The notes under the pieces were generated by a model. The model was not told where the DNA came from. It saw only the letters and a program-made list of their open reading frames with translations, and searched no databases. From Trichococcus patagoniensis (GTDB lineage Bacteria > Bacillota > Bacilli > Lactobacillales > Aerococcaceae), in NCBI RefSeq assembly GCF_003051085.1, contig NZ_QAOM01000008.1, positions 62,001 through 126,000 on the forward strand: DNA of 64,000 bases, in the 5' to 3' direction. Positions 53,672 to 63,192 of the stretch are shown one piece after another (the stretch's first letter is position 1; each line of letters opens with the position of its first letter). Made by a program: the position numbers and the translations under genes.

Positions 53672-54715
53672 ATGAAAAAATTATTCAGAGCACGCGCAAG
53701 CATCTTGACCCTTATGGCAGCGACAGTATTGATGGCATGTGGCAATACGGATAGCAATAATTCGGACACCTCTTCGGACGGTTCCGCGGCAAGCTCCACC
53801 GACAGCATCAATCCGGATTTGCCGTACATCGGCATCATGCAATTGACGACCCACCCGGCACTCGATCAGATCGGGGAAGGCATCATCGACCAATTGGAAG
53901 AAGCCGGCTATGTGGACGGCGAAACGGCTACGATCGATTTCCAAAATGCGCAAGGCGACCAGTCAAATATGCAGTCGATAGCGGAGCGGTTCGTATCGAA
54001 TGACGCGGATATCATGATCGGCATCGCTACCCCTGCAGCACAAGCTTTGGCGAATGCATCCAGCGATATTCCAATCATTTTGGGAGCCATCACGGATCCG
54101 GTAGCTGCCAGTCTTGTGGAGTCAATGGAAAAACCGGGCGGCAACATCACCGGCGTCAGCGATAAGACTCCTGCCCGCGATCAATTTATTTTGATTCAAC
54201 AGCTGCTTCCTGAAGCCAAAACGATCGGTATCCTTTATTCATCCGCAGAGGACAATTCAATCAGCTCCGCTAAAGAGGCTGAGGAAATTGCCGCTTCATT
54301 AGGCTTGAAGACAGTCACGAAAACGGTCACTTCCACGAACGATATCGCGCAAGTCGCTGAAAGCCTTGCTTCTGAAGTGGATGCCATCTACGTACCGACA
54401 GACAATACCATCGCAAGCGGTTTAGCGACATTGATCCCGGTTGCGGATGCTTACAATATTCCTGTTTTCCCGGCTGTGGACACGATGGTTGAAGAAGGCG
54501 GATTAGCAACTATCGGTCTGAATCAATATGCATTGGGTACCCAGACTGGTGCTGTGGCAGCCGATATCCTGGCCGGAGCCGATCCCGCTACTTACCCAGT
54601 ACAATACGCGACCGGTATTCAATTGGTCATCAATCAAGCGAAAGCGGACCAATTGGGCATCAAGATTCCCGATGATATCGCACAGAATGCCATCTTTGTA
54701 GGTGAAGGAGAGTAG
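53672..54715 (+). CDS. ABC transporter substrate-binding lipoprotein, TrpX/COG2984 type
   Basis: 347 residues from ATG 53672, with GGAGG 8 bases upstream; ATG 53657 overlaps that site. Lipobox LMAC with Cys23, followed by an Asn/Ser/Asp linker. The ABC_sub_bind domain (PF04392) is seen in YIGIMQLTTHPALDQIGEG, IMIGIATPAAQALAN and DAIYVPTDNTIASG. Members transport Trp or Tyr (TrpXYZ in streptococci). The attenuator upstream and a Trp codon in the leader peptide fit an aromatic amino acid, but the substrate is inference. Confidence 0.9.
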   Translation: MKKLFRARASILTLMAATVLMACGNTDSNNSDTSSDGSAASSTDSINPDLPYIGIMQLTTHPALDQIGEGIIDQLEEAGYVDGETATIDFQNAQGDQSNMQSIAERFVSNDADIMIGIATPAAQALANASSDIPIILGAITDPVAASLVESMEKPGGNITGVSDKTPARDQFILIQQLLPEAKTIGILYSSAEDNSISSAKEAEEIAASLGLKTVTKTVTSTNDIAQVAESLASEVDAIYVPTDNTIASGLATLIPVADAYNIPVFPAVDTMVEEGGLATIGLNQYALGTQTGAVAADILAGADPATYPVQYATGIQLVINQAKADQLGIKIPDDIAQNAIFVGEGE

Positions 54716-54720
54716 ATTTA

Positions 54721-55617
54721 ATGAACATGATTATTTCCGCCGTCTCCCAAGGGTTGCTTTGGAGTATTCTGGCACTGGGTTTGTTTGTAAGTTTCCGTAT
54801 TTTGGATTTGGCCGACATGACTACCGAGGGTGCGTTTCCCCTCGGTGCGGCTGTGGCTGTCCAAGCCATCACTTTAGGGGCCAATCCTTATATCGCTATT
54901 ATATTTGCCATCATTGCCGGCAGTTCAGCCGGGCTGATCACTGGTTTTCTGATCACAAAACTGCAGATTCCCAGTCTTTTGGCAGGTATTCTGACGATGA
55001 CCGGTCTCTATTCCATCAACTTGCGTGTAATGGGTAGAGCAAACATCAGTCTCTTGGGCAAGGATACGATTTTCACGGTTTTCAAAGATATGAACCTTCC
55101 CAGACATTTCGACACGATTACGGTGGGCTTGCTGGTAGTCGTCCTCATCATCGGACTCTACGTCGTCTTTTTCAAAACGGAATTCGGTCAAGCTATCATC
55201 GCAACGGGTGACAACGAAGCGATGGCCCGCTCATTGGGTATTTCCACGAACACGATGAAAATCGTCGGCTTGATGATTTCGAACGGGATTGTCGCTTTGG
55301 CGGGATCCATCATCGCCCAGGACAATGGCTACGCCGATATCAGCATGGGTATCGGAACAATCGTCATCGGTCTTGCTTCAATCATCATCGGCGAGGTATT
55401 GTTCACGAATGTCTCTTTCAAGATTCGGTTGGTTTGCCTGATGCTGGGTTCGGTCCTGTACCGTTTGATCATGGTAATGGTATTGGAAGCCGGCATGAAC
55501 CCGAATGACTTTAAGTTGATTTCAGCTGTATTGTTGACCTTCTTCTTGGCGTTGCCGAAAATCAAGGAAACCTATTACATGTACTCATTGCGGAAGAAGG
55601 TGAAGAGAAATGACTAA
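54721..55617 (+). CDS. ABC transporter permease, TrpY type
   Basis: 298 residues, eight to nine membrane segments, of the BPD_transp_2 family (COG4120). It opens with LLWSILALGLFVSFRILDLADMTTEGAFPLGAA, close to the conserved start of this group. The EAA-like coupling region is ARSLGISTNTMKIVGLMISN. It lies 5 bp after the binding protein and overlaps the ATPase gene by 8 bp, so it is the membrane channel of the same importer. Confidence 0.93.
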   Translation: MNMIISAVSQGLLWSILALGLFVSFRILDLADMTTEGAFPLGAAVAVQAITLGANPYIAIIFAIIAGSSAGLITGFLITKLQIPSLLAGILTMTGLYSINLRVMGRANISLLGKDTIFTVFKDMNLPRHFDTITVGLLVVVLIIGLYVVFFKTEFGQAIIATGDNEAMARSLGISTNTMKIVGLMISNGIVALAGSIIAQDNGYADISMGIGTIVIGLASIIIGEVLFTNVSFKIRLVCLMLGSVLYRLIMVMVLEAGMNPNDFKLISAVLLTFFLALPKIKETYYMYSLRKKVKRND

Positions 55618-56404
55618 TCAGGAAGCGATGTTGACGATGTCACATGTCTCCAAAACGTTCTACCCTGGTTCGCCCAATCAGGTCAACGCACTGCAGGACG
55701 TCAATCTGACGGTCAGACAAGGCGATTTCATCACTTTGGTCGGAGGCAACGGAGCCGGCAAATCAACCTTGTTGAATGCCATTTCCGGAAACTTCTTGCC
55801 TGATACAGGCGACATCATCGTGAACGGACAAAATGTTACCTTCCTGAAAGAAGACAAACGTGCTCCTTACATCAGCCGGGTCTTCCAGGATCCAAAAATG
55901 GGGACCGCACCACGGATGACTGTGCAGGAAAATTTGTCTTTAGCATACCGCAGAGGTCAAAAACGGACACTGCGCTTCGGGACTTCGCATGAAGAAAAAG
56001 TATTCTTCAAAGAGGAATTGAAAAAATTGGGCTTAGGCCTGGAAAACCGGATGGACTCTGAAATCGGGCTGTTGTCGGGCGGACAGAGACAAGCCATCGC
56101 TTTACTGATGGCAACAATGAAACGGCCGGACATCCTGCTGTTGGATGAACATACGGCAGCCTTGGATCCGAAAACGGCTAAATTGGTCCTGGAATTGACG
56201 AATCAACAAGTCATCGATAACAACCTCACCAGCATCATGATCACCCATAACCTGCAGGATGCCATCCAGTACGGAAACCGCATGCTGGTGTTGCACCACG
56301 GCCAAATCATGAAGGATTATGACGCTGAAATGAAAAAATCATTGACGCCCGAAAAAATATTTGCTGAACTTCAGGAATTATCCATCCAAGACATCTTGGT
56401 CTGA
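55610..56404 (+). CDS. ABC transporter ATP-binding protein, TrpZ type
   Basis: 264 residues. Walker A GGNGAGKS (about 45-52), Q-loop in SRVFQDPKMGTAP, signature LSGGQRQAIALLMA, Walker B DILLLDEHTAALDP and switch His in MITHNLQDA. It powers the importer encoded by the two genes before. All motifs are intact. Confidence 0.95.
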   Translation: MTNQEAMLTMSHVSKTFYPGSPNQVNALQDVNLTVRQGDFITLVGGNGAGKSTLLNAISGNFLPDTGDIIVNGQNVTFLKEDKRAPYISRVFQDPKMGTAPRMTVQENLSLAYRRGQKRTLRFGTSHEEKVFFKEELKKLGLGLENRMDSEIGLLSGGQRQAIALLMATMKRPDILLLDEHTAALDPKTAKLVLELTNQQVIDNNLTSIMITHNLQDAIQYGNRMLVLHHGQIMKDYDAEMKKSLTPEKIFAELQELSIQDILV

Positions 56405-56423
56405 CAGAAAGGTAGTGATCTTT

Positions 56424-57278
56424 ATGTGGCATCCGGGAGATGCGATCGGCTTCATCAGCTGTTCGAACGGATTGACGAATAATGATCGCTCGCTGGAAAT
56501 GGTTTCGTCACTCAGCCGGAAACTCAAGGATGATTTTGGCCTTGAGACGGTAAGGAGTGAGGTCCTTTTCCTGAATAAAGAGACACAACAAACCGAGGCC
56601 CCTGCATCCCGTGCAGGGGCTTTGTTGTCCCTTTACTCCGACGCGAGCGTAAAAGCGATATTTGATTTGTCCGGCGGGGATTTGGCCAACGAAATATTGC
56701 CTTATCTCGATTTTGAAATCATCAAAAAGAATTCCAAACCCTACTTCGGCTACAGCGACAATACCGTGATCGTGAATGCTATCCAGGCAAAGACCGGCAT
56801 CCAGAATGTCCTCTACAATCCCAAGGTGCTCGTGAGCCGGGAGGAAGCGTTCCAAACACAAGCCCTCCGTGATTTTGTCAGCCAAATCGAAGCAGACTGG
56901 ACTGGAACTATCGAAATAGGCGGAAAACGCGCCTCCGAACAATCCGCGGCAGTTTTTACTGGCGGGAATCTGCGCTGCTTCCTGAAGCTTGCAGGGACCC
57001 CTTATTGGCCGAAATTGGAAAATAAAGTGTTGGTCCTCGAATCGGCAGGCGGCAGGTACGAAGCGATGTGCAGCGGGTTGGCGCAACTGGAACAATTGGG
57101 CGCGTTCGCAAAAATCAACGGTATGCTTATCGGGCAATTCACCCAGATCGAGTTGGACGGAAAAACGGCTGCTTTTCTGGCTGTGTGCCGCAATTACGCT
57201 TCGCGGTACGGGTTCCCGCTATGGGAAACGGACTTCATCGGACATGATGACCGTTCAAAGCCGGTGCGCATCGGCTAA
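56424..57278 (+). CDS. S66 family peptidase, LD-carboxypeptidase / MccF-like
   Basis: 284 residues from ATG 56424, with AAAGGTAGTG upstream; the frame open to 56361 overlaps the ATPase gene. Nucleophile Ser111 in YFGYSDNT, and the Glu (VLESAGG) and His (FIGHDDR) of the Ser-Glu-His triad. Members either trim the tetrapeptide of peptidoglycan or cleave microcin C-like antibiotics. Shorter than MccF (about 340), it is placed with an amino acid importer, so a role in peptide recycling is possible; not certain. Confidence 0.88.
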   Translation: MWHPGDAIGFISCSNGLTNNDRSLEMVSSLSRKLKDDFGLETVRSEVLFLNKETQQTEAPASRAGALLSLYSDASVKAIFDLSGGDLANEILPYLDFEIIKKNSKPYFGYSDNTVIVNAIQAKTGIQNVLYNPKVLVSREEAFQTQALRDFVSQIEADWTGTIEIGGKRASEQSAAVFTGGNLRCFLKLAGTPYWPKLENKVLVLESAGGRYEAMCSGLAQLEQLGAFAKINGMLIGQFTQIELDGKTAAFLAVCRNYASRYGFPLWETDFIGHDDRSKPVRIG

Positions 57279-57330
57279 TGGCTGTTTTCATGTTTGATCG
57301 AGAAAAAACACAGCATCCGCTTAACCAGCA

Positions 57331-57359
57331 TTGACAAAAGCGCCTGTGCGCGTTATTAT
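57331..57359 (+). promoter_or_regulatory. Sigma-A promoter of pyrBC
   Basis: Perfect TTGACA (57331-57336), a 17-base spacer and TATTAT (57354-57359). Confidence 0.85.
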
Positions 57360-57378
57360 TTTAGCAACAGAATGAATT

Positions 57379-57482
57379 TCCTTTAACGAGAGTCCAGAGA
57401 GACTACTAAGGAGCATATCAGGCGTACTGCGCCTTCATCATGACTTTATGCCCATTGTCTCTTTGACCATGGGCTTTTTTTC
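57379..57482 (+). promoter_or_regulatory. PyrR-responsive attenuator of pyrB
   Basis: TCCTTTA (57379) pairs with TAAGGA (57407), with AGTCCAGAGAGACT (57391-57404) on top, matching the PyrR site upstream of pyrR. The terminator is GCCCAT/ATGGGC (57450-57474) with inner GTC/GAC and seven T. Confidence 0.92.
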
Positions 57483-57529
57483 TGGAGATTTATCCTATCG
57501 CACAACTGAATAGCGAATGTGAGACTTTA

Positions 57530-57640
57530 AGGGGGTCCTGTGAGGCCCGCAAGGTCACTAGATGGCCGCTCTCTGTATCCAAATCCGGGAGCGGCTGGCC
57601 TAGAACCTGAAGAGCTTACAAATTCTTCGGGTTCTTTTTG
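57530..57640 (+). promoter_or_regulatory. Second attenuator-like leader segment of pyrB
   Basis: Between the PyrR attenuator and pyrB lies GGTCCTGTGAGGCC (57534-57547, distantly like a PyrR core), then the hairpin GCCGCTC/GAGCGGC (57565-57571 with 57589-57595), then a terminator AACCTGAAGA/TCTTCGGGTT (57604-57633) with CTTTTTG. A transcript must pass two terminators before pyrB. What controls the second is not visible. Confidence 0.55.
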
Positions 57641-57677
57641 CCTCCATTCACAAAAAAACTAATTGGAGGGCTTTAAA

Positions 57678-58619
57678 ATGATGCAGACAACAAATCAGAT
57701 CGCATTAAAAAACTTTGTAAGTGTCGAGGAACTCACGAATCTGGAAATCATGTCCCTGATCCTGCGTGCATCCGAATTCAAAAATGGCGTCCTACCGGAC
57801 AGAAATTTGACTGCTGGAATCTACGCTTCGAACTTGTTTTTCGAGAACAGCACACGCACACACAAAAGTTTCGAAATGGCGGAACTCAAATTGGGGATGC
57901 AAGTCATCAGTTTTGACACTTCGACAAGCAGCGTCAGCAAAGGCGAATCACTGTATGACACAGTCCTGACCTTGTCGGCAATCGGTGTGGATGTGGTCAT
58001 TATCCGCCACAGTGCAGAAGCCTACTATAAAGAGTTGATCGAAAGCCCGGGCGTTACCGCGTCCATCGTGAATGGCGGAGACGGCGCCGGCCAGCATCCG
58101 AGCCAGTGCTTGCTGGACTTGTTGACGATTTATGAAGAGTTCCATACTTTCAGCGGCGTAAAAGTGGCCATCTGCGGCGACTTGTCGCACTCACGCGTAG
58201 CCAAAACTAACATGCAGATGCTGCAGCGACTCGGAGCGACCGTCTATTTCACGGGTCCTAAAGAATGGTACGATCCCACTTTCGATCAATACGGCACGCA
58301 CAAGGAAATCGATGACATCATCGGAGAAGTCGATGTCATGATGCTGCTCCGTGTCCAGACGGAACGCCATGGCGGAAAAGCAATGCGCTATACAAAAGCA
58401 GAGTATCTCGATCAATTCGGACTGACAGTTGCACGCGAAGCCCTTATGAAGGAATCAGCCATCATCATGCATCCCGCGCCTGTCAACCGCGACGTGGAAT
58501 TGGCGGACAGCCTCGTGGAATGCCATCGCTCACGGATCGTGACACAGATGAAGAATGGCGTCTTTGCCAGAATGGCCATATTGGAAGCTATCCTGAACGG
58601 AAGAACAGCGAACCTATAA
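57678..58619 (+). CDS. pyrB: Aspartate carbamoyltransferase catalytic subunit
   Basis: 313 residues from ATG 57678, with GGAGGG upstream (a TTG at 57663 overlaps it). Carbamoyl-phosphate site STRTHKS (58-64), aspartate site with HPSQCLLDL, and [12 protein letters not shown] near the end. It makes carbamoyl aspartate for PyrC. No pyrI or carAB gene is in the window, so carbamoyl phosphate synthase must be elsewhere. Confidence 0.97.
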   Translation: MMQTTNQIALKNFVSVEELTNLEIMSLILRASEFKNGVLPDRNLTAGIYASNLFFENSTRTHKSFEMAELKLGMQVISFDTSTSSVSKGESLYDTVLTLSAIGVDVVIIRHSAEAYYKELIESPGVTASIVNGGDGAGQHPSQCLLDLLTIYEEFHTFSGVKVAICGDLSHSRVAKTNMQMLQRLGATVYFTGPKEWYDPTFDQYGTHKEIDDIIGEVDVMMLLRVQTERHGGKAMRYTKAEYLDQFGLTVAREALMKESAIIMHPAPVNRDVELADSLVECHRSRIVTQMKNGVFARMAILEAILNGRTANL

Positions 58620-58656
58620 TCATATAATCATAACAATTCACCAGTGGAGGGATAAC

Positions 58657-59934
58657 ATGTCAGTTTGGATAAAAAATGCGAAAATGTTGGGTCAAAAAGA
58701 GGAACTCATTCCTGTAGAGATATATGTGAAAGACGATAAAATTGCCGCAATCGGCCAGGATCTGCAAGGAACGGCTGAGGATGCGACAGTCATCGATGCC
58801 AAGGGCGGTCTGGTGACTCCAGGATTGGTCGACGTGCACGTGCATTTGCGTGAACCGGGTTTCACCTATAAAGAGACGATCGAAACAGGGACACAGGCAG
58901 CCGCCCGCGGAGGTTTCACGACAGTCTGCGCAATGCCGAACCTGAATCCGGTACCGGATACGGCTGATAAATTCGCTGCTATCCAACAGCTGATCAAAGA
59001 CACAGCCATCATCAAAGTCAAACAGTACGCGCCCATCACCGAGAACTTGCGCAGTGACGTCCTGACCGATCAGAAGCAATTATTGGAAGCCGGCGCTTTC
59101 GCCTTCACCAACGACGGAGTGGGTGTCCAAACAGCCGGAACGATGTATTTGGCAATGAAGGAGTCCGCAAAGAATAACGTCGCTCTTGTTGCGCATACAG
59201 AAGACGACTCGCTGTTGTTCGGTGGCGTGATGCACAAAGGCACCCGTTCCGAAGAATTGGATCTGCCGGGCATCTTGAGCGTTACCGAATCGACCCAAAT
59301 CGCCCGCGACGTGCTTTTGGCGGAAGCAACAGGCTGTCATTACCATGTCTGCCATGTTTCCACGAAAGAAAGCGTACGCGTCATCCGTGATGCCAAACGT
59401 GCTGGGATCCATGTCACTGCCGAAGTCGCTCCGCATCACTTGATTTTGGTGGATGGTTCCATCCCGTCGGATACCGCCATCTACAAAATGAACCCGCCTT
59501 TGCGCGGCGCTGAAGACCGCGCAGCCTTGATCGCAGGTTTGTTGGATGGCACAATCGACTGCATCGCAACCGATCATGCACCGCACGGCGAAGAAGAAAA
59601 ACAAGGCGGTATGGTCGGCGCTCCATTCGGCATCGTCGGCATCGAGACGGCTTTCCAATTGATGTATTCCAACTTCGTCTTAGGCGGCGTCTTCACCTTG
59701 AAACAACTGGTTGATTGGATGACCGTCAAGCCAGCGGCATTGTTCGGTATGGAGTCAGGAACACTGGATATCGGCTCCCAAGCGGACATCGCCATCTTCG
59801 ACTTGTCCAACGAATACGAAATCCGCAGCGAAGACTTCCTTTCCAAAGCGACAAATACGCCGTTCACCGGCTGGAAAGTCAAAGGTGAAACGCTTTATAC
59901 ACTAGTGGACGGAAAAGTCGTCTACTCAAAATAA
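58657..59934 (+). CDS. pyrC: Dihydroorotase
   Basis: 425 residues; GGAGGG precedes ATG 58657. Amidohydrolase metal site with HVH (61-63) and LREPG, further His residues in VAHTEDD and HVCHVS, and catalytic Asp306 in ATDHAPHG. It closes carbamoyl aspartate to dihydroorotate, the substrate of PyrD. Class I enzyme by length and motif. It lies 37 bp after pyrB in the same transcript. Confidence 0.97.
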   Translation: MSVWIKNAKMLGQKEELIPVEIYVKDDKIAAIGQDLQGTAEDATVIDAKGGLVTPGLVDVHVHLREPGFTYKETIETGTQAAARGGFTTVCAMPNLNPVPDTADKFAAIQQLIKDTAIIKVKQYAPITENLRSDVLTDQKQLLEAGAFAFTNDGVGVQTAGTMYLAMKESAKNNVALVAHTEDDSLLFGGVMHKGTRSEELDLPGILSVTESTQIARDVLLAEATGCHYHVCHVSTKESVRVIRDAKRAGIHVTAEVAPHHLILVDGSIPSDTAIYKMNPPLRGAEDRAALIAGLLDGTIDCIATDHAPHGEEEKQGGMVGAPFGIVGIETAFQLMYSNFVLGGVFTLKQLVDWMTVKPAALFGMESGTLDIGSQADIAIFDLSNEYEIRSEDFLSKATNTPFTGWKVKGETLYTLVDGKVVYSK

Positions 59935-59950
59935 ATAGAAGCTCCGAAGT

Positions 59951-59981
59951 AAGCAACGAATTGCAATTCGTTGCTTCTTTC
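59951..59981 (+). terminator. Terminator of pyrBC
   Basis: AAGCAACGAAT pairs with ATTCGTTGCTT, followed by CTTTCTTT. Confidence 0.8.
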
Positions 59982-60023
59982 TTTATAATGACAAGGCAGA
60001 ATAATGAATGGATAGGTGAAAAA

Positions 60024-60677
60024 ATGACGAAACATTTAAAGAACATGTTATTGGTCATCGTGGCGGTAATCATAACCGCTATCGGAGCTAGCATAACAGT
60101 AAAAGCCAACGTCGGCGTGGGTGCCTACGAAGCCCTTAACATGAGCATCAACCAACTTTCCGGCATCAAAATCGGGACGCTGGCAATCATACTGAATATC
60201 ATATGTGTAGTGATCCAATGGCTTTTGATGAAAAAAGATTTTTCGCTCAGACAATTGTTTCAGATTCCGGTCACATTGATCCTCGGACAAGTGATGAACC
60301 TGATGCTTTATACGGTATTTTCCGGCGTGACGATCGAACAGTATTGGGTGAAGATCGCGATGGTCATTTTAGGGGGCATCATAGCCGCCATTGGGGTCGG
60401 ATCAATGATGGCCTTGAATTACATCAATATGCCTTTGGAGGGCGCTTGTATGGCCTTTAGTAACCGTTTTGGCTTCAACTTCGGGAAAGTGCGCCAAATG
60501 GTAGATGTGTTTCTGATTGTAGCCGCTTTGCTGATCACATTCTCCACTGGCACAGCCATTACCGTACGCGAAGGGACCATCATCAGCATGCTTTTCTTCC
60601 CGACGAGCATGAATTTCGTTTATGAAAAAATCAGATCCTTGGCCGCCGCGCAGGAACTATCCATCGATCTGGACTGA
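60024..60677 (+). CDS. YczE/YyaS/YitT-type membrane protein
   Basis: 217 residues from ATG 60024, preceded by TAGGTG; the frame extends to 59961 without a site. Five hydrophobic segments with the polar GVGAYEALNMSI and GKVRQMVDVFLIV motifs that are shared by the YczE group. YczE of Bacillus has a role in surfactin-type synthetase function in some strains, but the biochemical role is unknown. It stands alone between two terminators. Confidence 0.8.
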   Translation: MTKHLKNMLLVIVAVIITAIGASITVKANVGVGAYEALNMSINQLSGIKIGTLAIILNIICVVIQWLLMKKDFSLRQLFQIPVTLILGQVMNLMLYTVFSGVTIEQYWVKIAMVILGGIIAAIGVGSMMALNYINMPLEGACMAFSNRFGFNFGKVRQMVDVFLIVAALLITFSTGTAITVREGTIISMLFFPTSMNFVYEKIRSLAAAQELSIDLD

Positions 60678-60689
60678 TTCATTTCGTCG

Positions 60690-60716
60690 CAAACCACTAG
60701 ATATGGTTTGTTTTTT
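60690..60716 (+). terminator. Terminator after the YczE-like gene
   Basis: CAAACCA/TGGTTTG hairpin followed by six T. Confidence 0.75.
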
Positions 60717-60797
60717 GATCGATAATACTGTATGATGTATCCATAAGCTTTATCCGAATATAAGATTTTTATCGGATAATCAATGGAGGGAACCATC

Positions 60798-61037
60798 ATG
60801 TCGAACAAGAATGTCACAGTATACACGAAACCAAATTGCATGCAATGCAATTTCACAAAGAAATTTTTGGATGATAACAGCATCCGTTATGAAATCAAAG
60901 ATATCCAGGAATCCGAAGTGGCCTTGGCGGAAGTCAAAGAGTTGGGTTTCCAAGCTTTGCCGGTAGTCGTCTTTGATGGCGTGGAGCCGTTTTTCGGATT
61001 CCGGCCTGATTTGCTGGAACAACTGATCACAGCTTAA
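60798..61037 (+). CDS. nrdH: NrdH-type glutaredoxin-like protein
   Basis: 79 residues from ATG 60798, with GGAGGG upstream; ATG 60783 overlaps the site. Redox pair Cys14-Met-Gln-Cys17, thioredoxin fold with LPVVVFDG and the C-terminal FGFRPD(L/K)L typical of NrdH. It would reduce class Ib ribonucleotide reductase using thioredoxin reductase, though no nrdEF gene is close. The gene is alone. Confidence 0.9.
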   Translation: MSNKNVTVYTKPNCMQCNFTKKFLDDNSIRYEIKDIQESEVALAEVKELGFQALPVVVFDGVEPFFGFRPDLLEQLITA

Positions 61038-61051
61038 TCGTGCACTACCCA

Positions 61052-61096
61052 AACAGCACCAGATTGTCCCTCAGTGGACTTCTGGTGCTGTTTTTT
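61052..61096 (+). terminator. Terminator after nrdH
   Basis: AACAGCACCAGA pairs perfectly with TCTGGTGCTGTT, then four T. Confidence 0.85.
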
Positions 61097-61171
61097 CAGC
61101 TAAAAATGGTGAATCATGTTAAAATAGAGGAAAGAACCAATAATTTTGCAGCTGGAAAGGAGATTTTCAAT

Positions 61172-61588
61172 ATGAAGAACTCGTTATATCATACGGAAGT
61201 CATCAATGATGAGGGATTGAATGGAACGGCTTATGTCAAGGATGGGGCATCTCTGCAGACATCAGATCCATTGAAGGATTCACCGGGTTTCAACCCGGAA
61301 CAATTATTCGGCTTAGCTTGGTCGACTTGCTTGAATGCGACTATCGAGGCTTTGCTGAATGCAAGGGGAGCCGCGGCACGCAGCAAAGTGGAAGCGCATG
61401 TCGATTTCAGCAGGGAAGACGATCGCAAGGGCTTTTATTTCGATTTGAAGGCTTATGTTTCCGTAGAAGGCATGGAATTGGCGGACGTCGAGAAACTTGC
61501 GCAATCCGCTCACAATCGTTGTCCGGTTTCAAAGATCATCGGTGACTACAATCATGTGACCCTGGAAGTTGTCCCTTATACAGAATAA
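61172..61588 (+). CDS. OsmC/Ohr family peroxidase
   Basis: 138 residues from ATG 61172, with AAAGGAG 8 bases upstream; a longer frame from 61040 runs through the preceding terminator. Catalytic Cys53 (WSTCLN) and Cys117 (HNRCPVSK) are both kept, as in thiol peroxidases that reduce organic hydroperoxides. Ohr and OsmC cannot be told apart here with certainty; the length and N-terminus (YHTEVINDEGLNGTAYVKDG) favour Ohr. Confidence 0.88.
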   Translation: MKNSLYHTEVINDEGLNGTAYVKDGASLQTSDPLKDSPGFNPEQLFGLAWSTCLNATIEALLNARGAAARSKVEAHVDFSREDDRKGFYFDLKAYVSVEGMELADVEKLAQSAHNRCPVSKIIGDYNHVTLEVVPYTE

Positions 61589-61689
61589 GCCCCTCAAGTC
61601 ATCTATTCCAAGTAACGGCTCATCCGTATCACTTTGCTTCGGTCTGTTTTGTGATAAAATAGTGAAAAGCAGAAAAGGTGGCGTAGCAT

Positions 61690-63168
61690 ATGTTAAAAGA
61701 CTTCGATTTTGACAAAAAGGACACGACATTATCCGGCACAAAAAGATCTGAACTCGGCAGCGAATTGGCCGCTTTGCAAAGGAAACTGGTCACCAGCGAT
61801 TCATCCATGCTTATCATTGTCGATGGCTGGGAATCCTCTGGTAAGGGCCATATATTGAAAGATCTGACGAGGGAACTGGATCCGCGTTATTTTGAAGTAA
61901 ACGTCTTCGATGACGCAATGGATGATAATGATAAGCATCCTTTTTTATGGCGCTTCGCGAGGGATTTACCCGGCAAAGGACGGATCGCTTTTTTTGATCG
62001 CAGTTTCTATTCTGAACTCATGAACGATTTGAAAGTGAAGGATGAACGTCTGGAACATCACCTCGGCTATATTAGTTTTCTGGAGCGGATGCTGATTGCC
62101 GACAACACAATTGTCCTGAAATTATTTCTGCACCACTCGGAAAACACGATGGAAAAACGGATTGAGAAACTAAAAGACGATCCGTACAGAGAATTTTTGA
62201 TCACGAAAGACGATGAGAAACAACTCAAAAAGTACACTAAATATTTGAAACACTTCGACAAAATATTGGGAATGACCAATTTTGAGGCGTCACCCTGGCA
62301 CGTGATTTCTTCAGAGGATCTGAAAGACGCTTCCCGAGAAGCGATAAGCATCGCGAGCAGCACTTTGAAGAGCCACCTTGAGCAAACCGAAAAGAAACCT
62401 CCGGTGCCGATCCGCTCCGGCTTGAAGGAAAAGCTATTGGCCAAAGTCGATCTGAAAGCTACCATAACGGAAGAAGAGTATGAGGCGCAGCTGGCGAAAC
62501 TACAGGCAGAAGCGGGTGAATTGGTCTACGAAATGTGGCTGAAAAAGATCCCGTGTATCCTTGTATTCGAAGGGACGGATGCAGCCGGCAAGGGGGGTGC
62601 AATCAGCCGATTGACAAGGTTGATCGATCCCCGCAGTTATGATGTCGCTACGACAGCAGCACCTACGGAAAATGAGAGCCGTTATAACTATCTTTGGCGT
62701 TTCTATCAGACTTTCCCGGTAAAAGGAAAGATGACCATCTATGACAGAAGCTGGTACGGCCGCGTATTGGTGGAACGGGTGGAAGGTTTCACGCCAGAGC
62801 ACCGCTGGGCCGCTGCTTACGAAGAAATCAATGAAATGGAACATAATTTGGTTCATGATGGCTTGTTGATCATCAAGTTCCTGATCGTGATAGACAAAGA
62901 GGAGCAAAAACAGCGCTTCAAAGACCGGGAAAATGATCCGGATAAGAATCACAAACTGACCGATGAAGATTGGCGGAACCACGAAAAATTCGAGCAATAC
63001 GAAAAAGCAATGAACGAAATGGTCGCCAGAACGGACACGAAAGACGCTCCGTGGATTATTGTCGAAGGGACTCAGAAAGAATATGCCCGGATCAAGGTGT
63101 TGAAAGAATTCATCAGCCGGGCAAGAGCCTTCATCGATAGCCGCGAGGGCAACAAGCAAGGAAAATAG
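61690..63168 (+). CDS. pap: Polyphosphate:AMP phosphotransferase (PPK2, two-domain class)
   Basis: 492 residues; AAGGTGG lies upstream of ATG 61690. Two tandem PPK2 domains. The first Walker A-like loop is DGWESSGKGH (45-54), the second is EGTDAAGKGGA (294-304). DRSFYS and DRSWYGR are the lid/Walker B signatures of each. In two-domain enzymes the second half is the active one, and the product from AMP is ADP. The first loop is changed (SSGKGH for AAGKGG), suggesting that the front half is regulatory. Cytosolic polyphosphate metabolism. Confidence 0.92.
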   Translation: MLKDFDFDKKDTTLSGTKRSELGSELAALQRKLVTSDSSMLIIVDGWESSGKGHILKDLTRELDPRYFEVNVFDDAMDDNDKHPFLWRFARDLPGKGRIAFFDRSFYSELMNDLKVKDERLEHHLGYISFLERMLIADNTIVLKLFLHHSENTMEKRIEKLKDDPYREFLITKDDEKQLKKYTKYLKHFDKILGMTNFEASPWHVISSEDLKDASREAISIASSTLKSHLEQTEKKPPVPIRSGLKEKLLAKVDLKATITEEEYEAQLAKLQAEAGELVYEMWLKKIPCILVFEGTDAAGKGGAISRLTRLIDPRSYDVATTAAPTENESRYNYLWRFYQTFPVKGKMTIYDRSWYGRVLVERVEGFTPEHRWAAAYEEINEMEHNLVHDGLLIIKFLIVIDKEEQKQRFKDRENDPDKNHKLTDEDWRNHEKFEQYEKAMNEMVARTDTKDAPWIIVEGTQKEYARIKVLKEFISRARAFIDSREGNKQGK

Positions 63169-63192
63169 TCGAATGTAAGCGGGGCGTATAAT

